Below, piece by piece: positions 35,796-48,159 of a stretch of DNA of 64,000 nt (positions within the stretch are counted from its first letter, which is position 1; each line of letters opens with the position of its first letter). The stretch is from assembly GCF_039541235.1 (NCBI RefSeq), contig NZ_BAABFV010000002.1, positions 434,001 through 498,000 of the forward strand, in the 5' to 3' direction. Made by a program: the position numbers and the translations under genes. The notes below the pieces were generated by a model that saw only the letters and a program-made list of their open reading frames with translations, made no database searches and was not told the origin of the DNA. Source of the DNA: Kangiella marina (GTDB lineage Bacteria; Pseudomonadota; Gammaproteobacteria; Enterobacterales; Kangiellaceae).

Positions 35796-38006
35796 ATGAA
35801 ACGGAAAGAGCACGATATATTTGATATAGTGAAGTCCGGTCACTTTGACTTTGACCAATGGTTAGATCTGAATGAGCTAACTCTGGCGGATAAAGCGAAA
35901 GCGAAAATGGAAAAAGCCGTTAAGCTGGCCGAAAAACATGCCTCTATCACACCCATTATTCGTTTAAATACTTTAGCAGCTGGACTTGAGTTGGCAGAAG
36001 TGTTGACACATTTCAATGCCGATAACGAAACGTTAACCGCAGCTATTTTACTACCGGCAGTGATCAGTCAGTCTATTGATTCAGATTCGTTGAAGAAGCA
36101 CTTCGGAACCAACATTACAGAATTGGTTAATGGTGCAGGCCAGATGGAAGCGATGCGTTCGCTACAGCAGTCATCGGGCGCTGAGAATGATGAGCAGCAG
36201 GTTGAGAGCTTACGCAAGATGTTGTTGGCGATGGTTAATGATGCTCGTGTTGTATTGCTTAAATTGGCTGATCGCGTGGTGACTTTGCGTCACATCAAAG
36301 ATGCTGAGCGTGAGTTACAAATCGTCTTTGCCAAAGAAACCAAGGATATCTTCGCACCATTGGCGAACCGTTTAGGGATTGGTCAGTTAAAGTGGGAGTT
36401 GGAAGATTTAGCTTTTCGGTATTTAGAGCCGAAAGCCTATAAAAATATAGCAAAAAACCTGCGTGAGAAACGGGTGGCCCGCGAGCAGTATATTAGCGAT
36501 GTCCTTGAGTTACTGAATAATAAACTGGCTCAAGAGTCGATCAAAGCTGATGTCACAGGGCGCGTAAAACATATTTACTCCATTTGGAAGAAGATGACTC
36601 GTAAAAAGGTTACTTTCGAAGAGATTTATGACGTTCGCGCGGTGCGAATTTTAGTGGATAAAGTCCAGGATTGTTATGCCACCTTAGGCATTGTGCATGG
36701 CAGTTGGCAGCATATCCCTAAAGAGTTTGATGACTATGTGGCGACACCGAAAGAAAATGGTTATCGCTCGATTCACACTGCGGTGGTGGGGCCTGAAGGC
36801 AAGGTTCTTGAAGTTCAAATACGCACCCATCAGATGCACGAAGAGGCGGAGAAAGGGATTGCGGCTCACTGGGCCTACAAAGAAGGAACAAACCTTCACC
36901 GTGTTGGCGTCGACGATAAGATTGAGTGGATGCGTCAACTTCTTGAGTGGCAGAGTGAGCTGGCGGATACGGCGAGTGATGATTTGTTGCAGGAGTTCCA
37001 AAGTTCGGTATCGGAAGATCGAATTTTCGTGTTCACTCCGCAAGGTAAAGTCATTGACTTGCCCGCGGGTAGTACGCCGATTGATTTTGCTTATCGGATT
37101 CATACCTCTGTCGGTCACCGCTGTATCGGTGCCAAAGTTCGTGGGCGTATTGTGCCTTTGACCCATAAACTGAGTACGGGTGAAGTCGTAGAGATAATGA
37201 CCAAAAGTGAGGAGTTGCCGAGTCGAGACTGGTTGATTCCTTACAACGAGTACATCAGCAGCGCTAGAACGCGCCACAAAATCAGCCAGTTTTTTAATAA
37301 GCTGGATAAAGAAGATAACGCCAATGCGGGCAAAACTTTGCTCGAAAGAGAACTAAGTCGCGCCCACTTATCCGATGTCGAGCACCGTGAGTTAGCCCAG
37401 CGGTTGCACTTGGCGAGTGAGCAGGAACTTTATATTAAGATTGGCTCCGGTGATCTGAGTATCACCCAAGCGCTTAATCGTGCCAAGGAATTCAAAGAAA
37501 CTCAAAAGCCGCGTCGTGATATTAAGCCTACATTGCGACAGAAAACTAAGCGCCAGTCTTACAGTGATATTTCTGTTTCAGGCGTTGGCGATCTGCTGAC
37601 GCAGATTGCGAAATGCTGTAAACCCGTGCCCGGTGAGGAGATTGTCGGCTACATCACTCAAGGCCGCGGTATTGTTATTCATCGACAAAGTTGTACCCAT
37701 GTTAAAAAAGCTCATAAAGATCGTCCAGAAAGGTTAATTCCTGTGAGCTGGGAAGGTGAGGCGACCAATGCTTACGCGGTAGATTTGCATATTGTGGCTA
37801 TGGATCGTAAATCACTACTGAAAGACATTACCACTATCCTAGCTAACGAGCAGGCGAGTATCACCGACTTATCAACGCACAAGCGAAATGAGCAAGTCGA
37901 ACTGCGGATAGAGGTAGAGCTCAGTCAGATTGATGACTTAAATCGTGTCATGACATTAATCAAGCAACTGCCGAATATCTTTTCGGTGGAGCGGAAGACG
38001 AACTAA
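35796..38006 (+). CDS. relA: GTP pyrophosphokinase RelA
   Basis: This is the ribosome-associated (p)ppGpp synthetase. The 736-residue protein has an N-terminal pseudo-hydrolase domain in which the HD motif of SpoT/Rel is lost (ILLPAVIS in place of the HD-containing helix). The synthetase domain contains YDVRAVRILV and GYRSIHTAVVGP..EVQIRTHQMHEEAE. TGS (VFTPQGKVIDLPAGSTPIDFAY), a zinc-finger-like segment (CCKPVPGEEIVGYIT) and a C-terminal ACT domain follow. This is RelA, not SpoT. It overlaps mazG by one base (TAATG), as often seen. Confidence 0.97.
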   Translation: MKRKEHDIFDIVKSGHFDFDQWLDLNELTLADKAKAKMEKAVKLAEKHASITPIIRLNTLAAGLELAEVLTHFNADNETLTAAILLPAVISQSIDSDSLKKHFGTNITELVNGAGQMEAMRSLQQSSGAENDEQQVESLRKMLLAMVNDARVVLLKLADRVVTLRHIKDAERELQIVFAKETKDIFAPLANRLGIGQLKWELEDLAFRYLEPKAYKNIAKNLREKRVAREQYISDVLELLNNKLAQESIKADVTGRVKHIYSIWKKMTRKKVTFEEIYDVRAVRILVDKVQDCYATLGIVHGSWQHIPKEFDDYVATPKENGYRSIHTAVVGPEGKVLEVQIRTHQMHEEAEKGIAAHWAYKEGTNLHRVGVDDKIEWMRQLLEWQSELADTASDDLLQEFQSSVSEDRIFVFTPQGKVIDLPAGSTPIDFAYRIHTSVGHRCIGAKVRGRIVPLTHKLSTGEVVEIMTKSEELPSRDWLIPYNEYISSARTRHKISQFFNKLDKEDNANAGKTLLERELSRAHLSDVEHRELAQRLHLASEQELYIKIGSGDLSITQALNRAKEFKETQKPRRDIKPTLRQKTKRQSYSDISVSGVGDLLTQIAKCCKPVPGEEIVGYITQGRGIVIHRQSCTHVKKAHKDRPERLIPVSWEGEATNAYAVDLHIVAMDRKSLLKDITTILANEQASITDLSTHKRNEQVELRIEVELSQIDDLNRVMTLIKQLPNIFSVERKTN

Positions 38007-38794
38007 TGATGAAGCATACCGAACGTTTATTAGAGATCATGCAGACACTGCGGGATCCTGATCAAGGCTGCCCTTGGGATAAGAAGCAAACCTTTGAAAC
38101 GATCGTCCCTCATACCCTAGAGGAGGCGTATGAAGTCGCTGATGCCATTGAAAACGGCGATATGGCAGAGCTTCAAGGCGAACTTGGAGACCTGTTGTTT
38201 CAGGTAGTGTTTTATGCGCAATTAGGACAAGAGCAGAATTTATTTGATTTTGAGTCGATTGCCGAAGCAATGTGTGACAAGTTGGTGCGACGTCATCCGC
38301 ATGTATTCTCGGATACCTCTTTGGAGTCGGACGAAGCGATTAAGCAAAATTGGGAAAAGCTTAAGCAACAGGAGCGTCAGTCTAAAAACCATGAAAACAC
38401 GAGCCTTTTAGACGATTTGCCCCGTTACTTTCCCGCATTATCGCTGGCACAAAAAATGCAAAAAAGAGTAGGGCGACATGGTTTTGACTGGCCAGAAATT
38501 AATGGGGTGATAGAAAAACTTGAGGAAGAAGTTGCTGAGTTAAAGGAAGCTATAAACAACGACGATAAAGCTCATATTGAAGAAGAGTTGGGCGATCTGC
38601 TATTTAGTTGCGTTAATTTGTCTCGTCACTTAAAACTTGATCCCGAAGCTACGTTAAGAAAAAGTTGTCGTAAATTTGAGCAGCGATTTCGAACTCTAGA
38701 AGCCATTATTAGTAGTGACGGTATGAATGTAGAGACTGCAAGCTTAGAGGAACTTGAAACGGCTTGGCAGAAAGCCAAGCGCTTAAAGTACTAG
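38006..38794 (+). CDS. mazG: Nucleoside triphosphate pyrophosphohydrolase MazG
   Basis: The 262-residue protein has two MazG domains. The first has [29 protein letters not shown] near residue 16 and [12 protein letters not shown] near 55; the second has [13 protein letters not shown] and [14 protein letters not shown] near 170-200. It hydrolyses (d)NTPs and lowers ppGpp in E. coli. The ATGATG start overlaps the relA stop. Its stop TAG overlaps the stop of the convergent next gene in a CTAG. Confidence 0.97.
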   Translation: MMKHTERLLEIMQTLRDPDQGCPWDKKQTFETIVPHTLEEAYEVADAIENGDMAELQGELGDLLFQVVFYAQLGQEQNLFDFESIAEAMCDKLVRRHPHVFSDTSLESDEAIKQNWEKLKQQERQSKNHENTSLLDDLPRYFPALSLAQKMQKRVGRHGFDWPEINGVIEKLEEEVAELKEAINNDDKAHIEEELGDLLFSCVNLSRHLKLDPEATLRKSCRKFEQRFRTLEAIISSDGMNVETASLEELETAWQKAKRLKY

Positions 38795-39243
38795 TTTTTA
38801 GGAGCTTTGGCGATAATTCTATCGAGATGATTCGCAAATTTCATTCGGTCTCCATGGTCTAATGGCTGTGGGCCACCGCTTTGAATGCCGCTGGAGCGCA
38901 AGGTTTCCATAAAGTCACGCATCGTCAGGCGGCCTTTGATATTTTCCTTGGTAAACAGTTCGCCTCGTGGGCTTAGCGCGGTACAACCTTTATCAATGAC
39001 TTCATCAGCCAGAGGAATATCGGCTGTGATAACCAAGTCTCCTGAGTTGGCGCGACGAACAATTTCATTGTCCGCAACGTCAAAGCCTGACTCGACCTGT
39101 ACTGACTTGATAAAAGGTGAGGGGGGTACTTTAATATACTGGTTTGCAAAGAGACAGGTGTGGATCTCAGCTCTTTGCGCTGCTCGAAATAAAATGTCCT
39201 TGATGACCACTGGACATGCGTCTGCATCAACCCAAATTTTCAT
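38791..39243 (-). CDS. yaiI: YaiI/YqxD family protein (DUF188)
   Basis: The 150-residue protein starts [16 protein letters not shown], the DUF188 (UPF0178) signature. [15 protein letters not shown] near residue 68 and the [10 protein letters not shown] and FANHLDRII segments confirm the family. The fold is PIN-like, suggesting a nuclease, but the activity is not known. Convergent with mazG. Confidence 0.92.
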   Translation of the reverse strand: MKIWVDADACPVVIKDILFRAAQRAEIHTCLFANQYIKVPPSPFIKSVQVESGFDVADNEIVRRANSGDLVITADIPLADEVIDKGCTALSPRGELFTKENIKGRLTMRDFMETLRSSGIQSGGPQPLDHGDRMKFANHLDRIIAKAPKN

Positions 39244-41239
<1,996 letters not shown>

Positions 41240-41277
41240 GCTGCGGTGCAACATTGGCATAAGCCAAAGGTAGTTAT

Positions 41278-42138
41278 ATGAAGTTATTAAATTGGGAAGT
41301 AGGTATTGATCAGCCGTTTTTCTTGATCTGTGGTCCGTGCGTTATTGAAAGCGAACAACTTGCTATCGATACCGCAGGATACCTGAAGGAAATGACGGAG
41401 CGTTTAGACATCCCGTTTATTTATAAGTCCTCTTTTGATAAAGCGAATCGTTCATCGAGTAAAAGCTTTAGAGGACCAGGTCTAGAGAAAGGCCTAGAAA
41501 TCTTACAGAAAGTAAAAGATCAGGTTGGTGTGCCTGTGTTGACCGATGTCCACGAAGATACGCCGATTAAAGAAGTTGCTGCTGTGGTTGATGTGATGCA
41601 AACGCCCGCATTTTTATCGCGTCAGACTAACTTTATACGCAAAGTATGTGAACCCGGTATTCCCGTTAATATCAAGAAAGGTCAGTTTTTGTCGCCATGG
41701 GACATGAATAATGTGGTTGAAAAGGCTCGTGAAACGGGCAACAACAACATCATGGTCTGTGAGCGTGGAGCGTCGTTTGGTTATAACAACCTGGTTTCGG
41801 ATATGCGCTCGTTATCCATTATGCGTCAAACCGGGTGCCCAGTTGTTTACGATGCCACTCACTCCGCTCAGTTACCTGGTGGGCAAGGTGAGTCATCCGG
41901 TGGCTTACGCGAAGTGATTCCAGTCTTAGCGCGTGCTGCGATTGCAGCAGGTGTTTCGGGGGTCTTTATGGAAAGTCATCCAGATCCAAGCATAGCCAAG
42001 TGTGATGGACCAAACTCTTTCCCAATGTACCGCATCGAAGAAACCTTAAAGGTCATGAAAGAGCTGGATACCATTGTTAAAAAAGCAGGTTTTGCCGAAG
42101 ACTCTATTACTGACTTTGGCAGCGGTGACTTGCTGTAA
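41278..42138 (+). CDS. kdsA: 3-deoxy-D-manno-octulosonate 8-phosphate synthase
   Basis: It condenses arabinose 5-phosphate and PEP to KDO8P for lipopolysaccharide. The 286-residue protein has [10 protein letters not shown] near residue 16, [19 protein letters not shown] near 50, FLSRQTN near 115, and [16 protein letters not shown] near 165. Asn and Cys at the metal-site positions should decide metal dependence, but I did not align them. It lies 38 bp after pyrG. Confidence 0.97.
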   Translation: MKLLNWEVGIDQPFFLICGPCVIESEQLAIDTAGYLKEMTERLDIPFIYKSSFDKANRSSSKSFRGPGLEKGLEILQKVKDQVGVPVLTDVHEDTPIKEVAAVVDVMQTPAFLSRQTNFIRKVCEPGIPVNIKKGQFLSPWDMNNVVEKARETGNNNIMVCERGASFGYNNLVSDMRSLSIMRQTGCPVVYDATHSAQLPGGQGESSGGLREVIPVLARAAIAAGVSGVFMESHPDPSIAKCDGPNSFPMYRIEETLKVMKELDTIVKKAGFAEDSITDFGSGDLL

Positions 42139-42173
42139 CTGTTTTAAGTTATTTGTAGTTTAATTGTATTTGA

Positions 42174-43487
<1,314 letters not shown>

Positions 43488-43493
43488 GAATAT

Positions 43494-43566
43494 GTCATTC
43501 CCGCGAAAGCGGGAATCTACGTTCTATTGACTGGTCTCCAGAGATTCCCGCTTTCGCGGGAATGAC
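43494..43566. repeat. REP-like perfect inverted pair, copy 2
   Basis: A 25-base arm (43494-43518) is repeated exactly in inverse at 43542-43566. Each arm contains the palindrome TCCCGCGAAAGCGGGA. It starts 7 bases after the eno stop and could protect the eno mRNA 3' end. Confidence 0.93.
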
Positions 43567-43610
43567 GCTGAGGCTTTATTAACGGATAAATTTCTGGCAT
43601 TGTTTATTTT

Positions 43611-43886
43611 ATGAAATGGGTGGCTCTAACATTGGTCGTGATTTTAACGACGCTTCAATACCGAATTTGGTTCGGGGAGTCTTCTTTTCGTGAAATAAAG
43701 CTACAGCAGGAGCGAGGTGACAATATCCGACAAGAGAATAAAGAGTTGGAGCTTAGAAACCAGAAAATTGTCGCTGAGATTACCGACTTAAGGGATGGCA
43801 GAGATGCTATTGAGGAACGAGCCCGTTATCAACTTGGAATGATAAAAGAGGGTGAAGTCTTTATTCGAATTTTGGATAGCCATTAG
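43611..43886 (+). CDS. ftsB: Cell division protein FtsB
   Basis: The 91-residue bitopic membrane protein has a TM helix (about residues 4-21), then a leucine-zipper-type coiled coil (about 28-65) and the ERARYQLGMIKEGEVFIRIL tail typical of FtsB. It bridges FtsL and FtsQ in the divisome. It is 8 bp upstream of ispD, the usual pairing. Confidence 0.95.
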   Translation: MKWVALTLVVILTTLQYRIWFGESSFREIKLQQERGDNIRQENKELELRNQKIVAEITDLRDGRDAIEERARYQLGMIKEGEVFIRILDSH

Positions 43887-43893
43887 TTGAGCA

Positions 43894-44601
43894 ATGAACA
43901 TGAGTTCTGAACGTATTTGGGTGGTTATTCCAGCAGCGGGTATCGGCTCTCGTATGAACTCGGGTACCCCAAAGCAATACATTAAGATCGAAGATAAAAC
44001 CATCCTTGAGTACACCATAAACCGCTTTCTTGAACACTCTAAAGTGCATAAAGTGGTGGTGGCACTTAACCCGAACGATAAAAATTGGCAAGACTTGCCT
44101 TATCAAGAGAACTCGCGAGTCATTACCACCAAAGGTGGTGAGAATCGTGTGGACTCTGTTTTGTCGGGGTTGGATCAGATACGTCAGTTTGAGGGTACTG
44201 AGCATGACTGGGTTATGGTTCATGATGCGGCTAGGCCGTGCCTCAATCCGCGCCATATTGATGACTTAGTCGAAAGCAAAGCGACTTCCCCCGATGGTGC
44301 AATACTGGCAATAGGCGCTGTAGATACCGTTAAGATTGCGAATAACCATCAGTCAATTGAGGCCACTATTGATAGGGAAACCGTTTGGTTGGCCCAAACA
44401 CCACAGTTTTTCCCACTCGAGACATTACGTAAAGCTATCCGCGTGGCTCTGGACAGTGAGGCGACAGTGACTGATGAAGCTTCAGCAATGGAGGTGGCAG
44501 GCTATCATCCAGCCCTTGTTATTGGTTCTAGGCAAAATCTTAAGGTGACTGAGCCGGAAGATCTAATGTTAGCCTCTATTTGGCTTAATCGGGGTATATA
44601 A
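43894..44601 (+). CDS. ispD: 2-C-methyl-D-erythritol 4-phosphate cytidylyltransferase
   Basis: This is the third step of the MEP isoprenoid pathway. The 235-residue protein has VVIPAAGIGSRMNSGTPKQYIKI near residue 10, with the CTP-binding Gly-rich loop and Lys, then VHDAARPCL near 111 and VTDEASAMEVAG near 195. ATGs at 43894 and 43900 are both possible. In most gammaproteobacteria ispF follows immediately; here the his operon intervenes and ispF comes 7.4 kb later. Confidence 0.96.
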   Translation: MNMSSERIWVVIPAAGIGSRMNSGTPKQYIKIEDKTILEYTINRFLEHSKVHKVVVALNPNDKNWQDLPYQENSRVITTKGGENRVDSVLSGLDQIRQFEGTEHDWVMVHDAARPCLNPRHIDDLVESKATSPDGAILAIGAVDTVKIANNHQSIEATIDRETVWLAQTPQFFPLETLRKAIRVALDSEATVTDEASAMEVAGYHPALVIGSRQNLKVTEPEDLMLASIWLNRGI

Positions 44602-44622
44602 CCAAATTGTCATAAAGCTCGG

Positions 44623-44651
44623 TTGACAGAGTGTGAGAATCAGGTTTTAAT
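44623..44651 (+). promoter_or_regulatory. his operon promoter
   Basis: TTGACA (44623-44628), a 17-bp spacer and TTTAAT (44646-44651). The expected transcription start is about 44657-44659, essentially at the ATG of the first leader peptide. Confidence 0.75.
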
Positions 44652-44658
44652 ACAGTCT

Positions 44659-44724
44659 ATGAAAACATTATTAAACACATTGCACCATCATCACCATCAC
44701 ACAAACGTGTTGGCGGTGAGCTAG
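44659..44724 (+). CDS. hisL: his leader peptide 1 (six consecutive His)
   Basis: A 21-residue frame reads MKTLLNTL, then six His (codons 9-14, mixed CAC/CAT), then TNVLAVS and TAG. It is too short for routine gene finding. It lies right after the his promoter and is followed by a perfect 8-bp hairpin (44727-44734 with 44747-44754) and a terminator, the classic layout of a histidine attenuator. Ribosome stalling at the His run when charged tRNA-His is scarce would favour readthrough. No Shine-Dalgarno site is visible, and the message may be leaderless. Confidence 0.92.
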   Translation: MKTLLNTLHHHHHHTNVLAVS

Positions 44725-44761
44725 TGTCTTTAATAATGTAGATATCATTAAAGAATTTTGT

Positions 44762-44793
44762 AAAGCCCCGCCATTGAGCGGGGCTTTTTTTTT
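44762..44793 (+). terminator. his attenuator terminator 1
   Basis: A perfect 10-bp GC-rich stem AAAGCCCCGC / GCGGGGCTTT (44762-44771 with 44778-44787), six-base loop, then nine or more T. Confidence 0.93.
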
Positions 44794-44853
44794 GCCTTTT
44801 ACTAATACAGCAAATCAACCATTAAGTGAAAGAGTCGAGATAGAGTAAGAACT

Positions 44854-44934
44854 ATGAATTTAATCAGTCAATTACATCATCACCATCATACACTTCGCGA
44901 GCGACGGTGGGATGAGTTGTACATGGCTAAATAA
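44854..44934 (+). CDS. his leader peptide 2 (five consecutive His)
   Basis: A 26-residue frame starts MNLISQL, then five His (codons 8-12), then T and a basic/acidic tail ending MAK and TAA. The L-x-x-x-L-His-run-Thr pattern resembles leader 1, suggesting duplication. It lies between terminator 1 and a second terminator. The ribosome site (TAAG) is weak. I see no convincing separate promoter, so both leaders are probably on one transcript. Confidence 0.88.
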   Translation: MNLISQLHHHHHTLRERRWDELYMAK

Positions 44935-44952
44935 CTCTCAACAAAGAATTCC

Positions 44953-44986
44953 AAACCCGTTGCTCCGAAAGGACAGCGGGTTTTTT
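44953..44986 (+). terminator. his attenuator terminator 2
   Basis: AAACCCGTTGCTCC pairs with GGACAGCGGGTTT with a GAAA loop, one bulge and a G-T pair, followed by six T. It ends 50 bp before hisG. Confidence 0.88.
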
Positions 44987-45035
44987 CGTTTTTAGGCTTT
45001 AAATTTTTTAAATATTGATACTTAGGAGAAAGACA

Positions 45036-45884
45036 ATGACTTTGAAAATGGTAATTCCAAAGGGCAAGCTTTACGACAAGGTGGCGGAGCTATTATCGGA
45101 AGTGGGTTTAACCCTAATAGGGGATAGCCGAAATTATCGACCGAAACTATACGGCTGTGACATTGAGGTTAAGCTATTGAAAAGCCAGAATATTCCAGAA
45201 ATGGTGGCGTTAGGACAACACGATATTGGTTTTGCGGGTATGGATTGGATTCTTGAGCAGGAAGCGGATGTCGAAGTCTTAGAGGACTTGGGCTTCAACC
45301 CTGTAAAGCTAGTATCCTGTATTCCAGAAGAGTGGGACTGGGAGGACGTTAAACAGCGAAAGATTATCGTTGCGTCAGAATATAAAAAAATTGCGAATGA
45401 TTACTTAACGAAGCTTGGAGTGCCATTTAAGTTATTGCGTGCTTACGGTGCGACAGAAGTCTTTCCGCCTGAAGACGCCGATATGATCATTGATAATACC
45501 AGTACAGGATCGACAATCCGCGCGAACCGTCTGAAGATTGTTGATACAGTGATTGAAAGCTCGACACAGTTTATTGCTAACAAAGAGATATTAAAGGACC
45601 CAGCGAAGAAAGAACAAATTGATAATCTACTACTGTTGATGCGCGGTGTTATGAATGGACGTAAGCGTGTTTTACTTGAAATGAATTGCGGAAAGGACAC
45701 CATTGAGCAAGTGGTCAACTTGTTACCAGCGATGCGAGCACCAACGGTTAGTGAGCTATATAACGCCGACGGTTTTGCCATTAAAGCAGCGATTGAGCGA
45801 AAACTCATCAAAGATTTGTTGCCTAAACTTATCAGCGCTGGCGCGACGGACATTCTTGAAACACCTATTCGGAAAGCACTATGA
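45036..45884 (+). CDS. hisG: ATP phosphoribosyltransferase, long form
   Basis: This is the first and feedback-regulated step of histidine synthesis. The ATG at 45036 follows AGGAG; an upstream frame start at 45015 adds seven residues without support. The 282-residue protein has the catalytic lobes (MVIPKGKLYDKV, GHDIGFAGMDW-like, DNTSTGSTIRANRLK) and a C-terminal ACT-like regulatory domain (about 210-282), so it is the self-sufficient long HisG that needs no HisZ. It overlaps hisC by ATGA. Confidence 0.95.
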   Translation: MTLKMVIPKGKLYDKVAELLSEVGLTLIGDSRNYRPKLYGCDIEVKLLKSQNIPEMVALGQHDIGFAGMDWILEQEADVEVLEDLGFNPVKLVSCIPEEWDWEDVKQRKIIVASEYKKIANDYLTKLGVPFKLLRAYGATEVFPPEDADMIIDNTSTGSTIRANRLKIVDTVIESSTQFIANKEILKDPAKKEQIDNLLLLMRGVMNGRKRVLLEMNCGKDTIEQVVNLLPAMRAPTVSELYNADGFAIKAAIERKLIKDLLPKLISAGATDILETPIRKAL

Positions 45885-47584
45885 AGCCCATGTATCAAAA
45901 TAATCTAGATTTAGACGCTGCGGGCGGAAGCTCGGTTAAGCCATTAAAGCTAGACTTTAATGAGCGTTCAGATAGCCGACCTTTGTGGCTGGCGGAGCTA
46001 GGAATTTCAACCGACTGTTTATGGCAGTATCCGGATAAAAGCGGTTTACAGCAACAGGCAGCAGACTTTTATCAGCTTGATCCTGAGCAGGTTATGTTAA
46101 CCAACGGTGGTGACGAGTCTATCGAATTACTATTCAAGTTAGCATGTTTGCGTCAAAAGAAGTTGATACTGCCGTTACCTGCTTTTAGCCAGTATATAGT
46201 GGGCAAAGATAATTGGGGCAGCGACATCGATTTGATAGAGCCTTTAGAGGATATGCGTATTGACTTGCAATCAGCACTCGCAGCGTTAGCATCCAATTCT
46301 ATCTTGATTTTAACCAGCCCCAATAACCCTACTGGTGAGCTCATACCTTACGATGACTTAGTGAGCGCATGTAAAAAGGCCAACGCAGTAGGCGCGTCTG
46401 TATTTTTGGATGAAGCCTATATTGAATTCGCGGGCGATGATTCTCAAAGCTTAGGGTTAATCAGTCAGTTCGATAATGTGGTGATCCTAAGAACGCTGTC
46501 TAAAGCTTTTGGTTTAGCAGGAATTCGTTGTGGTTATTTATTAGGGCAGCAAGTTATGATTAGGCAGTTTCAACAACTGGCGATGCCTTTTAATCTGCCA
46601 TCGCCAACCATAGAAATTGCAAAGCAAGCCTTTACTGAGAGTGCCAAGCTGGAGGTGTCTAATTACGCGCAGGTCATCGCCCAGAATCGCGAACAGATTT
46701 CAGAACTGTTGATTTCATCAGGGTTAGACTTAGTTGATAGCAGCGCGAACTTTGTTTTTGTTCAAGGAAGTTCGGCTAAACTACGCTTGATAAAAGCAGC
46801 TTGTCAAAAACGCAATATCACCATTAAAACACAGTTATCGGGTCTTTCTGCGGCGCGGGATGATATTGAAGCTATTCGGATAACCATTCCTTTTTATATC
46901 AAATCATTGTTAACAGCCCTGCGTTTGGCATTACAGCCTGAGCTGATTTGTTTTGATATGGACGGTGTCTTGATTGATACCCGTAAAAGCTACGATGCCG
47001 CGATAACATCAACCGTGAGACGTTTTACCGATACAAGCATCGCGCAAACAGATATCGAGCGTTTACGCAGTCAAGGCGGCTTTAATAATGATTGGGTATT
47101 AACGCAGGCATTAATCCGTGAGCTAGGTAAAGATATTGATTTAGAGAGTGTTACGGAAACGTTTCAGGATTTTTACCAAGGCACCGAGGAGAAGAAAGGG
47201 TTTAAAACATTAGAGAAGCCACTCATCAACAATGATCTCCTTAAGACTCTTTTTATTACACGCTCAAGAACGTTAAAGACGGCAATTGTGACTGGAAGAC
47301 CAAAAGATGAGGCGGTTGAAGGTTCACAATTTATTGGTGCGCGAAACACTTTAGTCATTAGTGATAATGACGTTGAGCAGTCAAAGCCAAATCCAGAGGG
47401 AGTACTCAAAGCGAAGCAGTTTTATGGCAAAGAACTCTGCTGGATGTTAGGAGATACGCCTGATGATATGGCTGCGGCCAATGGCGCCGGAGCTATGGCT
47501 ATAGGCATTGGTCACGATAGCTTATACCAGTACGGTGCTGATTTAGTGCTAGAGTCTGTGAATCAATTGGAGGAGTTGCTATGA
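45881..47584 (+). CDS. hisC: HisC - HAD phosphatase fusion
   Basis: The 567-residue protein has two complete parts. Residues 1-350 are histidinol-phosphate aminotransferase: TNGGDESIE at 74, SPNNPTGE at 146, the PLP lysine Lys208 in TLSKAFGLAGIRCGY, and Arg334 in IRITIP. Residues 355-567 are a HAD hydrolase with motif I DMDGV (Asp359, Asp361), motif II Thr471 (IVTGRP), motif III Lys502 and motif IV GDTPDD (Asp525, Asp529/530). HisB here lacks the usual phosphatase half, so the HAD part probably performs the histidinol-phosphate phosphatase step, which directly follows the HisC reaction. Similar subfamily IA HAD proteins associated with histidine genes exist elsewhere; this fusion partner is uncommon as far as I know. 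Confidence 0.92.
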   Translation: MKPMYQNNLDLDAAGGSSVKPLKLDFNERSDSRPLWLAELGISTDCLWQYPDKSGLQQQAADFYQLDPEQVMLTNGGDESIELLFKLACLRQKKLILPLPAFSQYIVGKDNWGSDIDLIEPLEDMRIDLQSALAALASNSILILTSPNNPTGELIPYDDLVSACKKANAVGASVFLDEAYIEFAGDDSQSLGLISQFDNVVILRTLSKAFGLAGIRCGYLLGQQVMIRQFQQLAMPFNLPSPTIEIAKQAFTESAKLEVSNYAQVIAQNREQISELLISSGLDLVDSSANFVFVQGSSAKLRLIKAACQKRNITIKTQLSGLSAARDDIEAIRITIPFYIKSLLTALRLALQPELICFDMDGVLIDTRKSYDAAITSTVRRFTDTSIAQTDIERLRSQGGFNNDWVLTQALIRELGKDIDLESVTETFQDFYQGTEEKKGFKTLEKPLINNDLLKTLFITRSRTLKTAIVTGRPKDEAVEGSQFIGARNTLVISDNDVEQSKPNPEGVLKAKQFYGKELCWMLGDTPDDMAAANGAGAMAIGIGHDSLYQYGADLVLESVNQLEELL

Positions 47585-48159
47585 GTAATACCATCACTTT
47601 AAGTCGTGAAACCAAGGAAACCACGATTGAGCTGGCGCTTAACATTAATGGCCAGCAGCAGGTATCAATAGATACAGGGTTACCCTTTTTTGATCACATG
47701 TTAAATCAATTAGCGACGCACGCTGGCTGGGATTTGAAGTTAAAGTCTAAAGGCGATTTAGAGGTTGATGATCATCACCTAATAGAAGATGTGGCGATTT
47801 GTTTAGGCCAAGCCTTTAATCAAGCGTGGCGACAGCAAGGAAACATCGTGCGCTATGGTCAGCGTTTATTACCAATGGACGCTAGCTTGTTAATGGTTGC
47901 TGTTGATGTGTGTGGTCGTGCTTATGCGATAACTGACTTACCTTTTTCGCGTGAAAGTTTGGGCGGCATTGGAACGGAAATGTGGAAGCACTTTTTCTAC
48001 ACTTTCGCCATCAATAGCGCCATAACGCTGCACATTAAAACCGAGTACTTTGACAATAATCACCACTTAGTGGAGGCGAGTTTTAAAGGCTTGGCGTTTG
48101 CTTTGCGTGAGGCGCTTCAAGTCAGTGAGCGTAATAATAGTACCAAGGGTGTGTTATGA
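47581..48159 (+). CDS. hisB: Imidazoleglycerol-phosphate dehydratase (monofunctional)
   Basis: The 192-residue protein covers only the dehydratase: FFDHMLNQLATHAGWDL near residue 36, the manganese motif DDHHLIEDVAICLG near 61 and the second DNNHHLVEASFKGLAFALREAL near 160. The N-terminal histidinol-phosphatase domain of enterobacterial HisB is absent. It overlaps hisC and hisH by four bases each (ATGA). Confidence 0.97.
   Translation: MSNTITLSRETKETTIELALNINGQQQVSIDTGLPFFDHMLNQLATHAGWDLKLKSKGDLEVDDHHLIEDVAICLGQAFNQAWRQQGNIVRYGQRLLPMDASLLMVAVDVCGRAYAITDLPFSRESLGGIGTEMWKHFFYTFAINSAITLHIKTEYFDNNHHLVEASFKGLAFALREALQVSERNNSTKGVL

Noticed and set aside
36684-37277. 197-codon minus-strand frame
   Set aside because: Lies wholly inside relA, whose synthetase motifs are on the other strand.
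43861-44256. 131-codon minus-strand frame
   Set aside because: Antisense to ispD, which has clear catalytic motifs.
44854-44934. Leader 2 considered as a random His-containing frame
   Set aside because: Five consecutive His codons, position before a terminator and directly upstream of hisG make chance unlikely.
45443-45898. 151-codon minus-strand frame
   Set aside because: Antisense to hisG and the start of hisC.
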